A DNA stretch of 64,000 nucleotides from Actinernus sp. WN-2022 (GCA_030867875.1 JAOWCC010001501.1:18257524-18321523); one strand, 5' to 3'; positions 1-10,884 are shown, counted from the first letter of the stretch. Notes: generated from the letters alone by a model not told the origin. Numbers and translations are program-made.

Positions 1-64
1 TGGAAACAGTTTATGGAGCGTTTGTTTACATGTAGAGTTCTAACGTGTGTACACACATTGACAG

Positions 65-706
65 GGCGGCAGAAGGATGGCAAAAGTACGGCTCAAAACG
101 GAACTCCAGGAGGCCAAACAACAGACAGTAACAGTGCGGATTCTTTGGTAGGGAATGGAAAAGGAGGGGATGAAGATGAAATTGAATTTGAACCGCGAAA
201 GATGGTGGTTTTACACGATTTTATTCCATGTGTTGAAGACGAAGTCGCCGTGAAGCGTGGTGAACATGTGAAAGCTTTGTACCAAGAAACAGATTGGATT
301 TATATCATAAACAGCAACGGTAAAGAGGGTTTTATTCCATTTACTTATTGTTTAGCCGAGGACGAATATGAGAAACGTAAAGAAAGGCAAAAGGCAGCTG
401 GGTTACATCGAAGAAACTTCCGAAACACATCTTTTCTGGATTCGATGGAGTTACAAGTACAAACGGATACGCAACCAGTCGCCAGCTTCTCGAAGCGTAA
501 CTTCGGTGATTTTTTGGTTCGATTTGACTTCGATGCAACGGATGAAGGTGATATTTCGGCCAGAAAAGGTGATGTAATTACTGTTTTAAATAAAGATGAC
601 GCTGATTGGTACTGGGTCTCAAAGAAAAATGGCCATGAAGGGTTTATTCCGAAAGATTTCATTGTCAGGGCTGATCAAGTGAGTTTACATCGCTCCCTCA
701 ATGGAG
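65..706 (+). CDS. Dlish: Dlish-like adaptor, internal exon with SH3 domains 1 and 2 (gene partial at 5' end)
   Basis: This exon encodes two SH3 domains of a cortical adaptor protein. The first (about 190-360) opens with the motif KMVVLHDF and closes with GFIPFTYC. The second (about 510-665) has the ALYDY-like FLVRFDFDA, the DADWYW tryptophan pair and GFIPKDF. The order and motifs match Drosophila Dlish (Vamana), a three-SH3 protein that links the Fat/Dachsous system to the myosin Dachs at the apical cortex; that role is known for the fly and inferred here. The exon is taken from an acceptor CAG at 62-64 to the donor G|GTAAGT at 706/707, leaving one base of a split codon. Another donor at 678/679 has the wrong phase for the next exon. 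The reading frame is open back to base 13, so the true 5' exons are off the window. A linker of about 50 residues, rich in K, R and S, separates the domains. Confidence 0.86.
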
Positions 707-2235
707 GTAAGTTAATTGGTGTTCATTCGAGTTCTCTGTACTTTGTTTTGCTTTTGCCTTAAGAATTTTCATTGTTTCGTGTCGTGTTTATGGTCAATAT
801 TTTAATTTAGCATATTCAGTTATCAGTTTAATCATTTGTGGTATGAAAACATTGCAATCAGTTTGGAATTACAAAGTACAATTAAATTAAAGGAAAGTTA
901 AGGAACATTATTTCCTTTTTTACTATTTTACTTAGAAGTTAGGCCATCGCAACACTTGTTGCATATTTGCAGATCACAATCTCAACTGCACTGGAGAATT
1001 TGAGCGAAATATCAAGCTAGTTCGACGCGATCATTCAAGCATGATTAAGTTGTCATAACTAATTAACAACACTTCGAAAAGGAAGGCCAGATCTGAAGAT
1101 ACTGATAAGCGAAGGTTTGAAGGATGTTGCTATGTTGAGTACTTTATTAGGCGCGTTACTATATCTTCACACTTGTGCATTTGTGCACCAACAATTAATT
1201 ACAGGCGCTGAACTTCACAGCATACAGTTCAGTCGGAGATGCTTAAGAAGTATTTAGCGCTGCTATTGTTCGACTGAGGTTCCCCGCTGAACATCGTTTA
1301 TGGTATTATTTCAAAACCGCTTGCGGTACGTCTCTCACAATATGTTTACGAGTCTAGCTCATGATCCATCGCGTGGACCTGCATTCAATAAAATCATTTA
1401 GAATTTTTATCGGTTAAAATACAAAAACCGATTTATTTTCATTTCTCATGAATGTTTCTCCTTTATGCACTTTCTATACAACATCATGCTGCTACCTTCA
1501 AAGGGTCATCTTCTTCTTCTGATTCATTGCCAGTGGAGCATGAAAGATCGTCCGCATTGAGCCGCATTTTGAATATTCTTTAAAATAACCGCTGACCCGC
1601 CGAGATCGCGTTGACAACTAACCACAGGAAGACCAAACTGCTCCAACAGTAATAAAGTCCTGTATGACCCTATTATACAGGAAATTTCCAAAGTATCTAA
1701 ATAAGCATTGTGGAACATGACAGTAAGACCAATTTAAACACTAAAAGCTGCTCCAATTTCTCAGTATGAGTAGAAATTCCTCAGAATGCAAAAAGTTGCT
1801 CAAAGTGAAAAAAGGTTGCTCGAAATGTGAAAAGTTGCCAAAAAGTTGCAGAGCAACTTTGTGGACAGCCCTAACTCTACTCTACTCTAGCCTTGAAAAC
1901 TGATTTAAAAATTCAACCCCCCCCCCCCCCCCCCCCATTAAGCCAAGCAAAAATTTAAGTACATGGGCAAGGTGCTGCTTTGGGGGGTGGGGGGTACACC
2001 ACTCTGCATCAGCAACAGTTTCAGGCTGATTAATTTATTAGTTGAAATTCATAGTTCACCACATTAATGTTAACTGTGCATTGCTACAAGTTTGGCCAGA
2101 ATTTTGTAAAAAATATATAAAAAATAATTGGAGAAAAAAATAATTATCATCATAAATTATCAATAATTATTTATCTTAAATTTCAATATCATAAAATAGC
2201 TATAAATTAGCTAGTGAATAATTATTTGATTGTAG
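707..2235 (+). other. Dlish intron, no gene seen
   Basis: Phase-1 intron of 1.53 kb with GT (707) and AG (2235) ends. It holds AT-rich sequence and a poly-C run at about 1917-1936. I see no recognisable coding segment in either strand. Confidence 0.7.
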
Positions 2236-2645
2236 AGCCCAGTTCACGATCAAGTCCAAGTGGAAGTAGTCAAAGTTCTCCACGATCACCCCTCATCATC
2301 AGCTCTGCAACATCATCATCAAGAGCAGATCATGTTGCTGCTGCTGCCACACCTAATGCCACAGCCTATCAAAATGCAACTCCTACATCAGGCACCATGG
2401 GTCTGAATTTCCAAGCTCGACGAAATAGTAATGAGTTACTCCTTTATGGGCAAGAGCTGGTATGCATTGACACACACAAAGCAAAGAGAGCAGATGAGTT
2501 GACGGTGTTGAAAGGAGACTGGATATATGCAGATATGAAACACAAGGATGCACGGGGATGGATATGGGCTTATTCACCTTCGTTGAAGAACCAAGGATTT
2601 GTGCCAAAGTCTTGTCTCCGTCCTCCTGCAACAACTCCTTTGTGA
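2236..2645 (+). CDS. Dlish: Dlish-like adaptor, last exon with SH3 domain 3
   Basis: The last exon starts after TTGTAG with two bases that complete the split codon from 706 as GAG. A Ser/Ala/Thr-rich linker of about 60 residues follows, and then a third SH3 domain. The end of the domain is diagnostic: GDWIYADM, then GWIWAYSP and GFVPKSCLRPPATTPL before the TGA. The same GDWIYAD...GW.WAY...GF.PK....PPA layout ends Drosophila Dlish, so I am confident in orthology at family level. The third domain lacks the usual ALYDY start: the strand here reads ELVCIDTHKA. That is a noticeable divergence and may weaken ordinary proline-motif binding. The stop lies inside a perfect 48-bp palindrome (2630-2677). 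Confidence 0.88.
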
Positions 2646-2677
2646 GTTGTTAATTAACAACTCACAAAGGAGTTGTT
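2630..2677. repeat. Perfect 48-bp palindrome across the Dlish stop codon
   Basis: The 24 bases from 2630 to 2653 are the exact reverse complement of 2654-2677, with TTAATTAA at the centre and no loop. The stop TGA (2643-2645) is inside the left arm. In mRNA this would form a long hairpin at the end of the reading frame. It could also be a fold-back copying event. Confidence 0.95.
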
Positions 2678-2747
2678 AATTATAGACTGCATGCATGCAG
2701 AGATTTTTCTCAAGCCAGGAATTGAAAATGATTTCTGCTCACAGGAT

Positions 2748-2753
2748 AATAAA
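2748..2753 (+). promoter_or_regulatory. Candidate polyadenylation signal of Dlish
   Basis: AATAAA lies 103 bases after the Dlish stop, at a normal distance for a short 3' UTR. No transcript evidence is available. Confidence 0.4.
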
Positions 2754-2985
2754 TTTAGCATGATGAATAATTATTATAAATTGGCAATCAAACAAATTAT
2801 CTTTTTAAAAAATCAAGGAAGAACATCAAGTCATGAAAAAACTAAAAGAACTTGGCCAGTAACTCTAAATGGAATGAGTCACTCTCCATGTCATGAGACT
2901 AACGATCAAGGAACAGGAATTAACAATATTCATAAACGATTTTTCGAACTGCATGCACTCATGATTTGATGAATATATTGCTGTT

Positions 2986-3966
2986 GTATCACCCGGATAT
3001 GTAATATAATCAACAGGGAATGTAATACTAACAGGATCTGTAATAACAACAGGATATGTAATAAAAATCAACAGGATTTGTAATAAAAAGTTAACAGGAA
3101 ATGTAATAAATTTTTAACCGGAAATGTAATAAAATAGTTAACAGGAAATGTAATAACAATCAACAGGAAATGTAATAACACTACTTGGTCCAGGTAGCGG
3201 TGAACGAACAAAACCTACCAATTACCTGAATGACGTCATCAGTCATGTGAATCATTTAGTCCGTGATCACTCAGTGATCACAATAAGCTTCTCAACCTGC
3301 ACAACGTCACAGATCACGTGATCAGTGCTGCGAACGTCACGTGAGTAATTCTGTGAGCACAAATATCTGCCCTTGGAACAAAACAAGCAAATTGTATGAT
3401 GTCATAGAACACACGTCACATAGGCTTATCCTTAATTATAGCACATAACTTTTTTTACTCCTGGTTTCACCAAAATAGTATGTAGTTCGACTTCAAACGT
3501 CCCTTGACATAGGCTGTAGATCGTGTCATAAGTTTCGTCTTCCAGGGGCAGATTTGCTTTTTCCCGCTGTCATGTTTTCCCGCTATAATTAGCGTTAGGA
3601 GGAAGAGAAAAACCGAAATGAAGAGAGTCTTATCCATAGTGGTACGACTGCAAAACTGGAGAGTTAAGACAGAGAATAACTCACGTGACGTTCGCAGCGC
3701 TGATCACGTGATCTGTGACGTTGTGCAGGTTGAGAAGCTTATTGTGATCACTGACTAAATGATTCACATGACTGATGACGTCGTTCAGGTAATTGGTAGG
3801 TATTGTTTGTTCACCGCTACCTGGACCAAGTAGTGTTATTACATTTCCTGTTGATTGTTATTACATTTCCTGTTGATTGTTATTACATTTCCTGTTAACT
3901 ATTTTATTACATTTCCGGTTAAAAATGTATTACATTTCCTGTTGATTATTACATATCCGGTGATAC
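2986..3966. mobile_element. Foldback-type DNA element with subterminal tandem repeats
   Basis: The ends are inverted copies (GTATCACC then GGATATGTAAT on the left, the reverse complement on the right). Just inside each end is a short tandem array of a roughly 17-20 base unit built on ACAGGAAATGTAATAA (about 3000-3180 and, inverted, 3834-3958). Further in are long inverted arms (about 3181-3360 and 3660-3834) rich in GATCACGTGATC and TGACGTCA. No transposase is present. The flanks share a weak GCTGT, so the target duplication is uncertain. This is the classical foldback layout; the class is not known. Confidence 0.8.
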
Positions 3967-5173
3967 AGCTGTGAACCTGTGCAAGACTTTTAGTGTTTAA
4001 CAAGTGAGCTACAAATGAATGTCTAGTGTCTATGAGAAGACTATACTTGTACCCTTTTTATTTAAGAAAGGTTTCACTGTTCTGACTGTTACTTAAGTAA
4101 GTTATTGACAACTTTTACAGGGAGATCCAAATCATGATGATTCTTTCACATTATTTTTTGCAGTCAAATTGCATGTATGTGAATGGACTTGGTTACACAC
4201 CATCTTTCCTCAATTAAACCAATCTCTCCCCCCCCCCCCCCCCCCCCATCTCCCCCCTCCACCCCTTACCAAACTGAACTCCCTCCCAAGGTTATAACCA
4301 CCACTTCCCCTTCCTTAAATATGAAATTAGAAACAAGTGCTTTCCGTTAAGCAGGTAATGAATGAATTGAAAGAATGTCTCAAGGGCATTCAGATTTATT
4401 ACCAAGTGATTATCAAAAAGCATTATCTTCTATAAACAGTCATTAAACATTCATTTCTTTTGTTTTTTCCTCATGAATTATTTATGAGTTTTAGAAAATT
4501 TATTATTATATTGGCACCCTCCCTTGATTAAGCACCCTTTTTAAACATACAATTTGAAATTAATGCCCCGTCCCTCCCTCCCCATATAAATATCAGAGCG
4601 ATTTTCGCGGGAGATTTTGTTGAGCATTTATAAGCCGCTCTGTGATTGGCTACCCCATGACAATCCACTAATCCGCTTCAACCTGATTGGCGTTTCGTAA
4701 ACAATAGCTATGGAATGGCATCCCGGGTTCGGATTAGCAGACGGGGAGGGAGGGAGGGAAGGGACCGACACTAAGAAAGGATGCAAAGGAGACTACCTAT
4801 AAAGTAATGCCACCCTTCTTTTATTTCATTCATACACTCTCTTACTAGCAGCTTAACTTAATTTGTTTATAATTTCGTACATCTACATCTTCTAAGCAAC
4901 ACGCACGCGAAGAAAAAAAGAAATAACTACGTATATAAATAATAATATTTACAATAAATATAAATAAATTTAAACTAAATATTACCTAGGTTCGCATGGA
5001 CTCTTTCAAGACTATTTTAAAAGATTTTAGATTTGTTTTGTTTTTCTATGATGTGTAAAGGTAATAGGTTCCACTTGAATAGTTCTAGGCCAGTTAGCTG
5101 TACGTAGTGGATGATTGCTTTTATCAACACGAGAAGATAACATTCATATATCCAAGCGGACATGTAACATTCT
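3967..5173. other. Non-coding spacer with poly-C run and GC-rich inverted arms
   Basis: AT-rich spacer without credible ORFs. A poly-C run sits at about 4229-4247. GCCCCGTCCCTCCCTCCCC at 4565 is repeated inverted at 4740-4758, which may mark another small MITE of about 195 bp. Confidence 0.45.
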
Positions 5174-6340
5174 GGGCCCGGTTGTTCGAACACGCTTGGC
5201 ACAAATGACCATAAAATCTATCACTTTGCTATATTTTCAAAAGTTTCCAACATAGAAGATTGCATTTTTGTGGGATGATGAAGATCGACGACCTAAACAA
5301 AATCCGATGATTTGATCCACCGTTGAGATCTTGATGACGTCACAGTTACGTCATGTATCCATTTATAATAGGTTTCTCGATGTTTTCAATTACCTTCAAC
5401 GTCAGAACATTTTATATTTTCGATTTCCCATCATGTCGACAACAAAGAAACCGAAAACCCCGAGTTCGATTGGTTAAGAGGGAGAAAAGTTATTAAATTT
5501 TGAATTTTGGCAATTTTCCCGCCAAAATTTGGCGGGAAATTTTCAATACAGAACCATTTACAAAATAACTTCTTCATTCATCTTTTAGAGTTTAAAATAT
5601 TTGTTTACGACAATCTAGCAATCAAAGAGTAAATCGTTACCCACAACCGTATGTTTTTAGAATTTTTGATTTTTGAGAGGAAATACTTTAAAATTCCCTA
5701 GTGAAAAAGAGGAAACGTCATTATGACGTCATATATTTTTGAAAACGTCTTTTAAAAATAACTATTCAAGTATTTTTCGGGTTTTAAAGAGGAAAATGTA
5801 CTTACTGTACACTGAATAGCCGCAATATGGTCTTTTTTATGTTTATTCAATTTAGAAAGCATGACTGATGTCAGACCCATGACGTCAAGAAAATGTGACG
5901 TCACAGGAAACTTCAGTTCTTAATAACTTCAAGCAAATATTTATCTTAGAGACTTTAAAATTGCGGCAATCAAAAACACATATTTATGTTGTTGTGATAA
6001 CATGCTTTATTTCAAACGTATAGGTAACGCAGAATTTGACCATAAAAGGAGTCGTTCGTTATGACGTCACACCAACGTCAATATACAAAACCTGTTAGAT
6101 CCTAAAGACGTTATTTCATTTTAATATTGACATACCGAAAATTTCGTTAAATTTGACAGCGAATTAAACAAGATGTGCTGGTTTATATATTTTTTGGCTC
6201 GCTTTTAGTGATCGATTTTGAGGTAACTTATGCCAGGCGTGGAAGCCCGTGTCATTCACAAGTTAGCAAATTGAACTAAAGTCTTCCCTTAATCCTAGAT
6301 CAGCTTAATCGCAGTAATCGGGCTTCCAACAACCGGGCCC
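5174..6340. mobile_element. 1.17 kb non-autonomous element with GGGCCCGGTTGTTC ends
   Basis: GGGCCCGGTTGTTCGAA at the left is mirrored by TTCCAACAACCGGGCCC at the right. The interior is non-coding and carries many GACGTCA motifs. Two much smaller elements in the window (16576-16685 and 51411-51536) share the same kind of end, so this looks like a longer member of one family. Confidence 0.6.
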
Positions 6341-6341
6341 T

Positions 6342-6918
6342 TTTACGGTTCATGCGCAGTTGTCCAAGTCTTGTGTTTCAACTGGCGGACCACCGTCGGT
6401 CCATAAACATCTGCCCCCGGGGGGGGGGGGACTCCCCATAAAAATAGACGGGGGTGCTCGACCTATCTTTTAGGGGTTAAAATCGTTAGCAGTGCTATCT
6501 CTTAGGAGTCTTCCAAAGGTCTGCTATCTTTTAGGGGTCTCCGAGACCCAAAATTTTTGTGGCCGAGAAAAAATAGCGCTGGATCCTCGAGCATGAGACC
6601 CCACAAGTTGAATCGGTATTTACGGCTTCGATATAGAGTTTGATCCATCCGAATATTAAAGACGAGGTTATGGGGCAGAGCTTTGTCTCTTATTTCCTTT
6701 AGTTTGCACAAATTTGTCTTTTGGAGTGCTATCTTTTAGGGGTAATTTTTTTTGTGAGCCACGCCCATATTGCTATCTTTTAGGGGTGAATTTCATTTCT
6801 CACGTCGAGCACCCCCGTCTATTTTTATGGGGAGTCCCCCCCCCCCCCCCCCCCCCCGGGCATCTGCCTATCCGCCAAATAAACAAAGGATTTGTCAGAA
6901 CTACGCATGAACCGTAAA
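6342..6918. repeat. Outer inverted repeat TTTACGGTTCATGCG
   Basis: TTTACGGTTCATGCGCAGTT at 6342 and its inverse ending at 6918 (ACGCATGAACCGTAAA) enclose the CCCGGG-ended element below. This suggests an element into which the other one jumped. Confidence 0.5.
6416..6860. mobile_element. 445-bp MITE with CCCGGG ends and 8-bp target duplication
   Basis: The element begins CCCGGGGG and ends CCCCCGGG, and is flanked by the exact direct repeat CATCTGCC (6408-6415 and 6861-6868). Inside the G/C runs the arms continue with GACTCCCCATAAAAATAGAC and its inverse. The interior repeats the motif GCTATCTTTTAGGGGT several times. An 8-bp duplication is typical of hAT-type transposition; the class is inferred. 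A second member is at 23341-23931. Confidence 0.85.
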
Positions 6919-6988
6919 CTGGTCTATATATAATTATCGATGAAATATACCACAGTAAAAAAGCTATACATTTGGAAAGTGTTATCTA

Positions 6989-7680
6989 TGGGGCGCCGAT
7001 GCGGACAATATTCTGTTCATAAAAAAATATTCATGCCGTGTGCTAAGAATCTATTCTGTCTTTCGGATATATCTTCTAAGTTCAGATTATATGTTCTAAA
7101 GTCTAAACTTTTCATGTTCTGAGCGAAAAATATTAGTTCCATACTTTGAATATCGGTTCTAAACTCGGAATATTCATGCTAAACTTACTATTTATCTTCC
7201 AAAGTGCATTTTTATCTTCTAATCATGACAAACTTTCCTCTTTCAAAAATATGCGTGCTCAACTTAAAAATATATATTCGAAATTCTGCTGAGAAAATAT
7301 GTATTACGAATGGACAAAATATCTATGCCATATTAAACCAAAAATATATTCTAATTAATATGCAAATATATGTTATATTTTTGACATTCTTAAAGCAGTG
7401 CGGTCTATAATTTACCGTCAAAAAGAGCCGCCATTTCGTAGAGGAAAGCTTTTCATGATTAGAAGATAAAAATGCACTTTGGAAAATAAATAGTAAGTTT
7501 AGCATGAATATTCCGAGTTTAGAACCGATATTCAAAGTATGGAACTAATATTTTCCGCTTATGATCAGAACATGAAAAGTTTAGACTTTAGAACGTGATA
7601 ATCTGAACTTAGAAGGTATATCCGAAAGACAGAATAGATTCTTATCACACGGCATGAATATTGTCCGCATCGGCGCCCCA
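6989..7680. mobile_element. 692-bp palindromic MITE with TA duplication
   Basis: The arms are about 250 bp each (6989-7240 and 7430-7680), starting TGGGGCGCCGATGCGGAC and ending with its inverse, with TA on both sides (6987-6988, 7681-7682). The arms repeat short phrases such as GTTCTAAAGT with small changes. No transposase ORF is present. The TA target fits the Tc1/mariner group. Confidence 0.8.
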
Positions 7681-7682
7681 TA

Positions 7683-8537
7683 GTTACATATGAAACTTAT
7701 CCCATACAAGCGAGAATATTAGCCTGCGAAACAGGCCCTCGGTGTTATTTCAACGCAAAGGAAGTGATAAAATGATTTGGCCGCGTGAAAATGGAAAAAG
7801 GAGACTGGCACGAGAGAGAAGAAGGAGGGCCTGCAGCCATCCCTCAAACATTTTCATTTCCCGTTCAGATTCTGAACGGGAAATACTGATTGGTCAATTA
7901 GCTGTCATGTGTCACGAAATGTCGCACATTTCTCCTGCGAACTGACTGAAATGGCGGCGACAAGAGAGGAGAGCGTTAATCCAGGAAAGTATTTAGAAGA
8001 ACAAAGCAGGCAGTGAATAGTCTACATTTGTACTTTCTAGGCGAGATATTTTGGCGGTTTTACCAACAGGTAAAAGCCTTATTTTCCAACTGTTTGACGT
8101 GGAAGTCGAGTCAGACAGGACTTAGCGCTTCGGCATTGTCCTATTTGCAAAGCATTGCGAAGAATCAAGTTAATCGAAACTACTAAAATACGAGTAAATG
8201 TGATGAAGGAAAAACTGAGCGGGGACTGAGCGACTTTATAGAGGCTGTGGTCGTGAATAAATCCCACACTGTAGAGACTTGGAAAGGAGAAATAAAGGTA
8301 ATACAAATGAACTGTGCAATGTTTTGACTACATACCTTAGATACCGACAAAGTTACGAGCACACAAAGTTTGATTGACATGTTTAATAATCATGTTAATC
8401 CATGCGGAAAAGGGCAGAATTCAAATTTCCGTAAGATGGCGGCAGGCGCTTATTTTTTCTCGCCTATGCTCGCTTCGCTCGGCTCGTAATCAGAACTCGC
8501 TCCGCTCGTATCGGAACAGCGCCTGTTCTGCAGGCTA
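7683..8537. other. Non-coding spacer
   Basis: No supported gene. It contains a 29-bp near-perfect palindrome at 7856-7884 (ATTTCCCGTTCAGA and its inverse) and GC-rich CGCTCCGCTCG-type motifs near 8460-8520. Confidence 0.5.
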
Positions 8538-8670
8538 GTAATGGCGGACATGATTTTACCGGTAAACTCTCCTAAAATTTTGTGGTTTAACATGATATTT
8601 CTAATTGACCTATTGACACTGAAAAAGTGGCAAATCGAAATGGTAAATTTTCGTCGTAGTGGCACTTTAA
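8538..8670 (-). mobile_element. One end of a TTAA-targeting element (partial)
   Basis: Read on the minus strand, this starts TTAAAGTGCCACTACGACG at 8670 and closely follows 54524-54690 of the complete element at 54.5 kb. Only one end is present here. Confidence 0.65.
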
Positions 8671-8676
8671 CTATTA

Positions 8677-8909
8677 CCCTGGTTCCAGAGGTTTTCCAGA
8701 CGGAGAACAGCCGCGAAGCGGCGAGCTGCGAAGCCAGCGAGTTCGCAGTTCGCAGCTCGCTGATCGCCGCTTCGCGGCTCTTTCTCCACGGCTGTTCTCT
8801 CTCTAGAAAACTCGCAGTTCGCTTCTTGCTGCTTCGCAGCTCGCTGATCGCCGCTTCGCGGCTCTTTCTCCACGGCTGTTCTCTCTCTAGAAAACCTCTG
8901 GGACCAGGG
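8677..8909. mobile_element. 233-bp MITE with CCCTGGT ends
   Basis: CCCTGGTTCCAGAGGTTTTC is mirrored by GAAAACCTCTGGGACCAGGG, with TA on both sides. The interior has a tandem duplication (about 8763-8808 and 8842-8891) of a unit containing CGCTTCGCGGCTCTTTCTCC. ORFs crossing this region in either strand are by-products of the repeat. Confidence 0.75.
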
Positions 8910-9053
8910 TATTTAACTATCAAAACTTGTCTGAGTTTAATTGTAGTTTTGATATGTTTGCCCCAAGAACTCAATGTATTAAATATAAGGAGACTGTTCC
9001 CGATATATATTATGGGATTTTCACACCAGTAAATTAAACCACACCAATTTGAA

Positions 9054-9143
9054 CAACCTCGTTCCCAGGGTCTTTCGAGAGAGGAGAGGGAGACTGAGAG
9101 AGAAAGTCTCCCTCTCTCTCGAAAGACCCTGGGAACGAGGTTG
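9054..9143. mobile_element. 90-bp hairpin MITE with 9-bp target duplication
   Basis: CAACCTCGTTCCCAGGGTC runs into a nearly complete hairpin ending GGGAACGAGGTTG. The direct repeat CAATTTGAA flanks it (9045-9053 and 9144-9152). A 9-bp duplication is usual for Mutator-like elements. Confidence 0.75.
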
Positions 9144-9254
9144 CAATTTGAACTACATTTTTGTATTGGCGAGCCTACAGTACAGAAACACAATTTTAAA
9201 ACACTAAATGTTTTCCACTTCATTGAGATTAAGTATGTAATATTTCTAATCCGA

Positions 9255-9356
9255 GCCAGTGTGTTGGACACGGATTCTAGATGCAAGTGCCATAAGCCAA
9301 TGGTGAGGCCACAGCCGAGCCATTGGCTCGTGGATCTCCGTGTCCAACACACTGGC
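9255..9356. repeat. 102-bp hairpin repeat
   Basis: GCCAGTGTGTTGGACACGGA at the left end is the inverse of the right end. No clear target duplication. Probably another short MITE. Confidence 0.6.
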
Positions 9357-9624
9357 AAGGTTTAGAAAATACTTCTCATACGTCATTGTTATTCATTCGT
9401 TATTCATTGCACAGAGGCCAGTGACCAAAAAGAGTCCTAATTTTGTGTATGGAATTTTCTGGTTCGTTGCTCACATGTCTCTTTCGCGGGGAGAGCGATA
9501 TTAAAGGGTCGGCTGTTTTCTCAGGCTGTGTGTGAATTCAACGTTTTGACAATGCAAGCTTTTTTTCTGGAAGTTTCAAAGGTAAACATTCCACGAATAA
9601 ATACGCTTAAACACGAAGTTCCGG

Positions 9625-9662
9625 TATAAAAAGGGGAGCCCAGGGGTTTGTCACCATTCAGT
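9625..9662 (+). promoter_or_regulatory. TATA plus initiator-like core promoter motif
   Basis: TATAAAAAGG at 9625 is followed about 33 bases later by ATTCAGTTGTCAC, with a TCAGT initiator-like core at 9658-9662. No host ORF follows, so this may be the promoter of a degraded LTR or other retroelement rather than of a gene. Confidence 0.35.
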
Positions 9663-9896
9663 TGTCACTCAGCCTTTGTGGAGTGAACATCTGCGTGATG
9701 CTCTGCTTGAGTGCTCCTTACTGATCGCATCTTGGTTTTCCTGAGGGTGCGAATATCCGCCTTTATTAAAAAAATGGTACTATACATCCAACATATGATC
9801 AACATATTAGTCCAACATATTAGTCCAACATCGTCCAAATTTTTAATTTTAGGTATGTGAAAAGTTTCGCCAAAAACAAAAAAACTACTTTATCAA

Positions 9897-9935
9897 CGCA
9901 TTAATAATTCATGAGGCAAAAACAAAGGAAATCAC
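9897..9935 (+). repeat. Left piece of an interrupted repeat
   Basis: ATTCATGAGGCAAAAACAAA and neighbours match 15381-15416. The continuation of that repeat is found at 11446-11513, so about 1.5 kb appears to have been inserted into this copy. Confidence 0.5.
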
Positions 9936-9944
9936 CGACCTGGT

Positions 9945-10165
9945 TAGGACTAGATTCCATCCGCTAGAAGAACGCAATCCCAAAATGCACTGCACTAAAA
10001 AAAGTTCACAGAGAGCAGGAACTGGTGTCAAATAAAGTAACGCCTGCTAACAGCATGCAGCATAAAAGTTCTAAAAATGCGGTTGTTGACAGCAAATCCC
10101 TCGTGGCGAAAAGGGATAGTGACGGTTAGGGTTTCGGTTCGAGTCTTCGTGGAGCCGATATTTTA
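9945..10165 (+). repeat. SINE-like repeat with tRNA-type B box, copy 1
   Basis: About 220 bases from TAGATTCCATCCGC to TGGAGCCGA. The end contains GGTTCGAGTCT, close to the polymerase III B-box consensus. The same unit occurs inverted at 27368-27612. No clear A box is seen, so a tRNA-derived SINE is only a suggestion. Confidence 0.5.
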
Positions 10166-10265
10166 AAAATAATATAGATACGATAACACGCGCGCTCTGA
10201 TTGGCTAAGAAGCCATGTTTTATCAGAGTATATAACATGGTTTGTCGTGTTTTATTGTTTTCAAC

Positions 10266-10812
10266 AACCCTGCTAGCAGAAGTTCTTTTCTCTTACCCTC
10301 TCTCCAGTTCCACTAACGAGGGAGAAAGTAACCTCTGCCTATCCGAATGGTTTTCTGTTGAGCATGCGCCACGGTATCTGGATTTCCATTGGCCGAGAAA
10401 AACGAGACAGTAAACATTGTAGATTTCCTATTGTTAACGGCAAGAGAAGGCGTGGGAAAAATAAAATAAATTTCCTTCGTCGAGAGTGATGTTGCTTTCC
10501 TTGAGGTTTGACACAGCTGCTTTTAACGCTACTTCGAACTCGCTCACGCTCATGTTCACTCCAAAAAACAGATGACATCTTGAAACTGCAGATTCTAGAC
10601 TGGGCAGTGTTTTAATAGTATCAGCAGGTCATGTGCGTGTGACGTCGATCTCGAGAAACCGGTTTTTAAACCGGTTAGTCATGTGACTTACCTCCAAAAA
10701 CTTGGAGCCGGCGAGATCTAAAGAACCGTTCGGATCGTGGCAGAGGTTCTTTTCTCCCTCGTTAGTGGAGCTGGAGAGAGGGTAAGAGAAAAGAACCTCT
10801 GCTAGCAGGGTT
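10266..10812. mobile_element. 547-bp foldback element with 9-bp target duplication
   Basis: AACCCTGCTAGCAGAAGTTC at the left is mirrored at the right, with arms of about 90 bp that include TACCCTCTCTCCAG. GTTTTCAAC flanks both sides (10257-10265 and 10813-10821). The 9-bp duplication points to Mutator-like transposition. No transposase is present. Confidence 0.82.
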
Positions 10813-10884
10813 GTTTTCAACTGGCGGTTTCCTTTCATCGCGCGCGTAAATCGATATTATAAAACAGATTAAGAAGCCTTAAAT

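Noticed and set aside
8450..9358. A 302-codon ORF on the minus strand
   Set aside because: It runs through three different MITEs and a TTAA-element end; the open frame is a by-product of GC-rich repeats.
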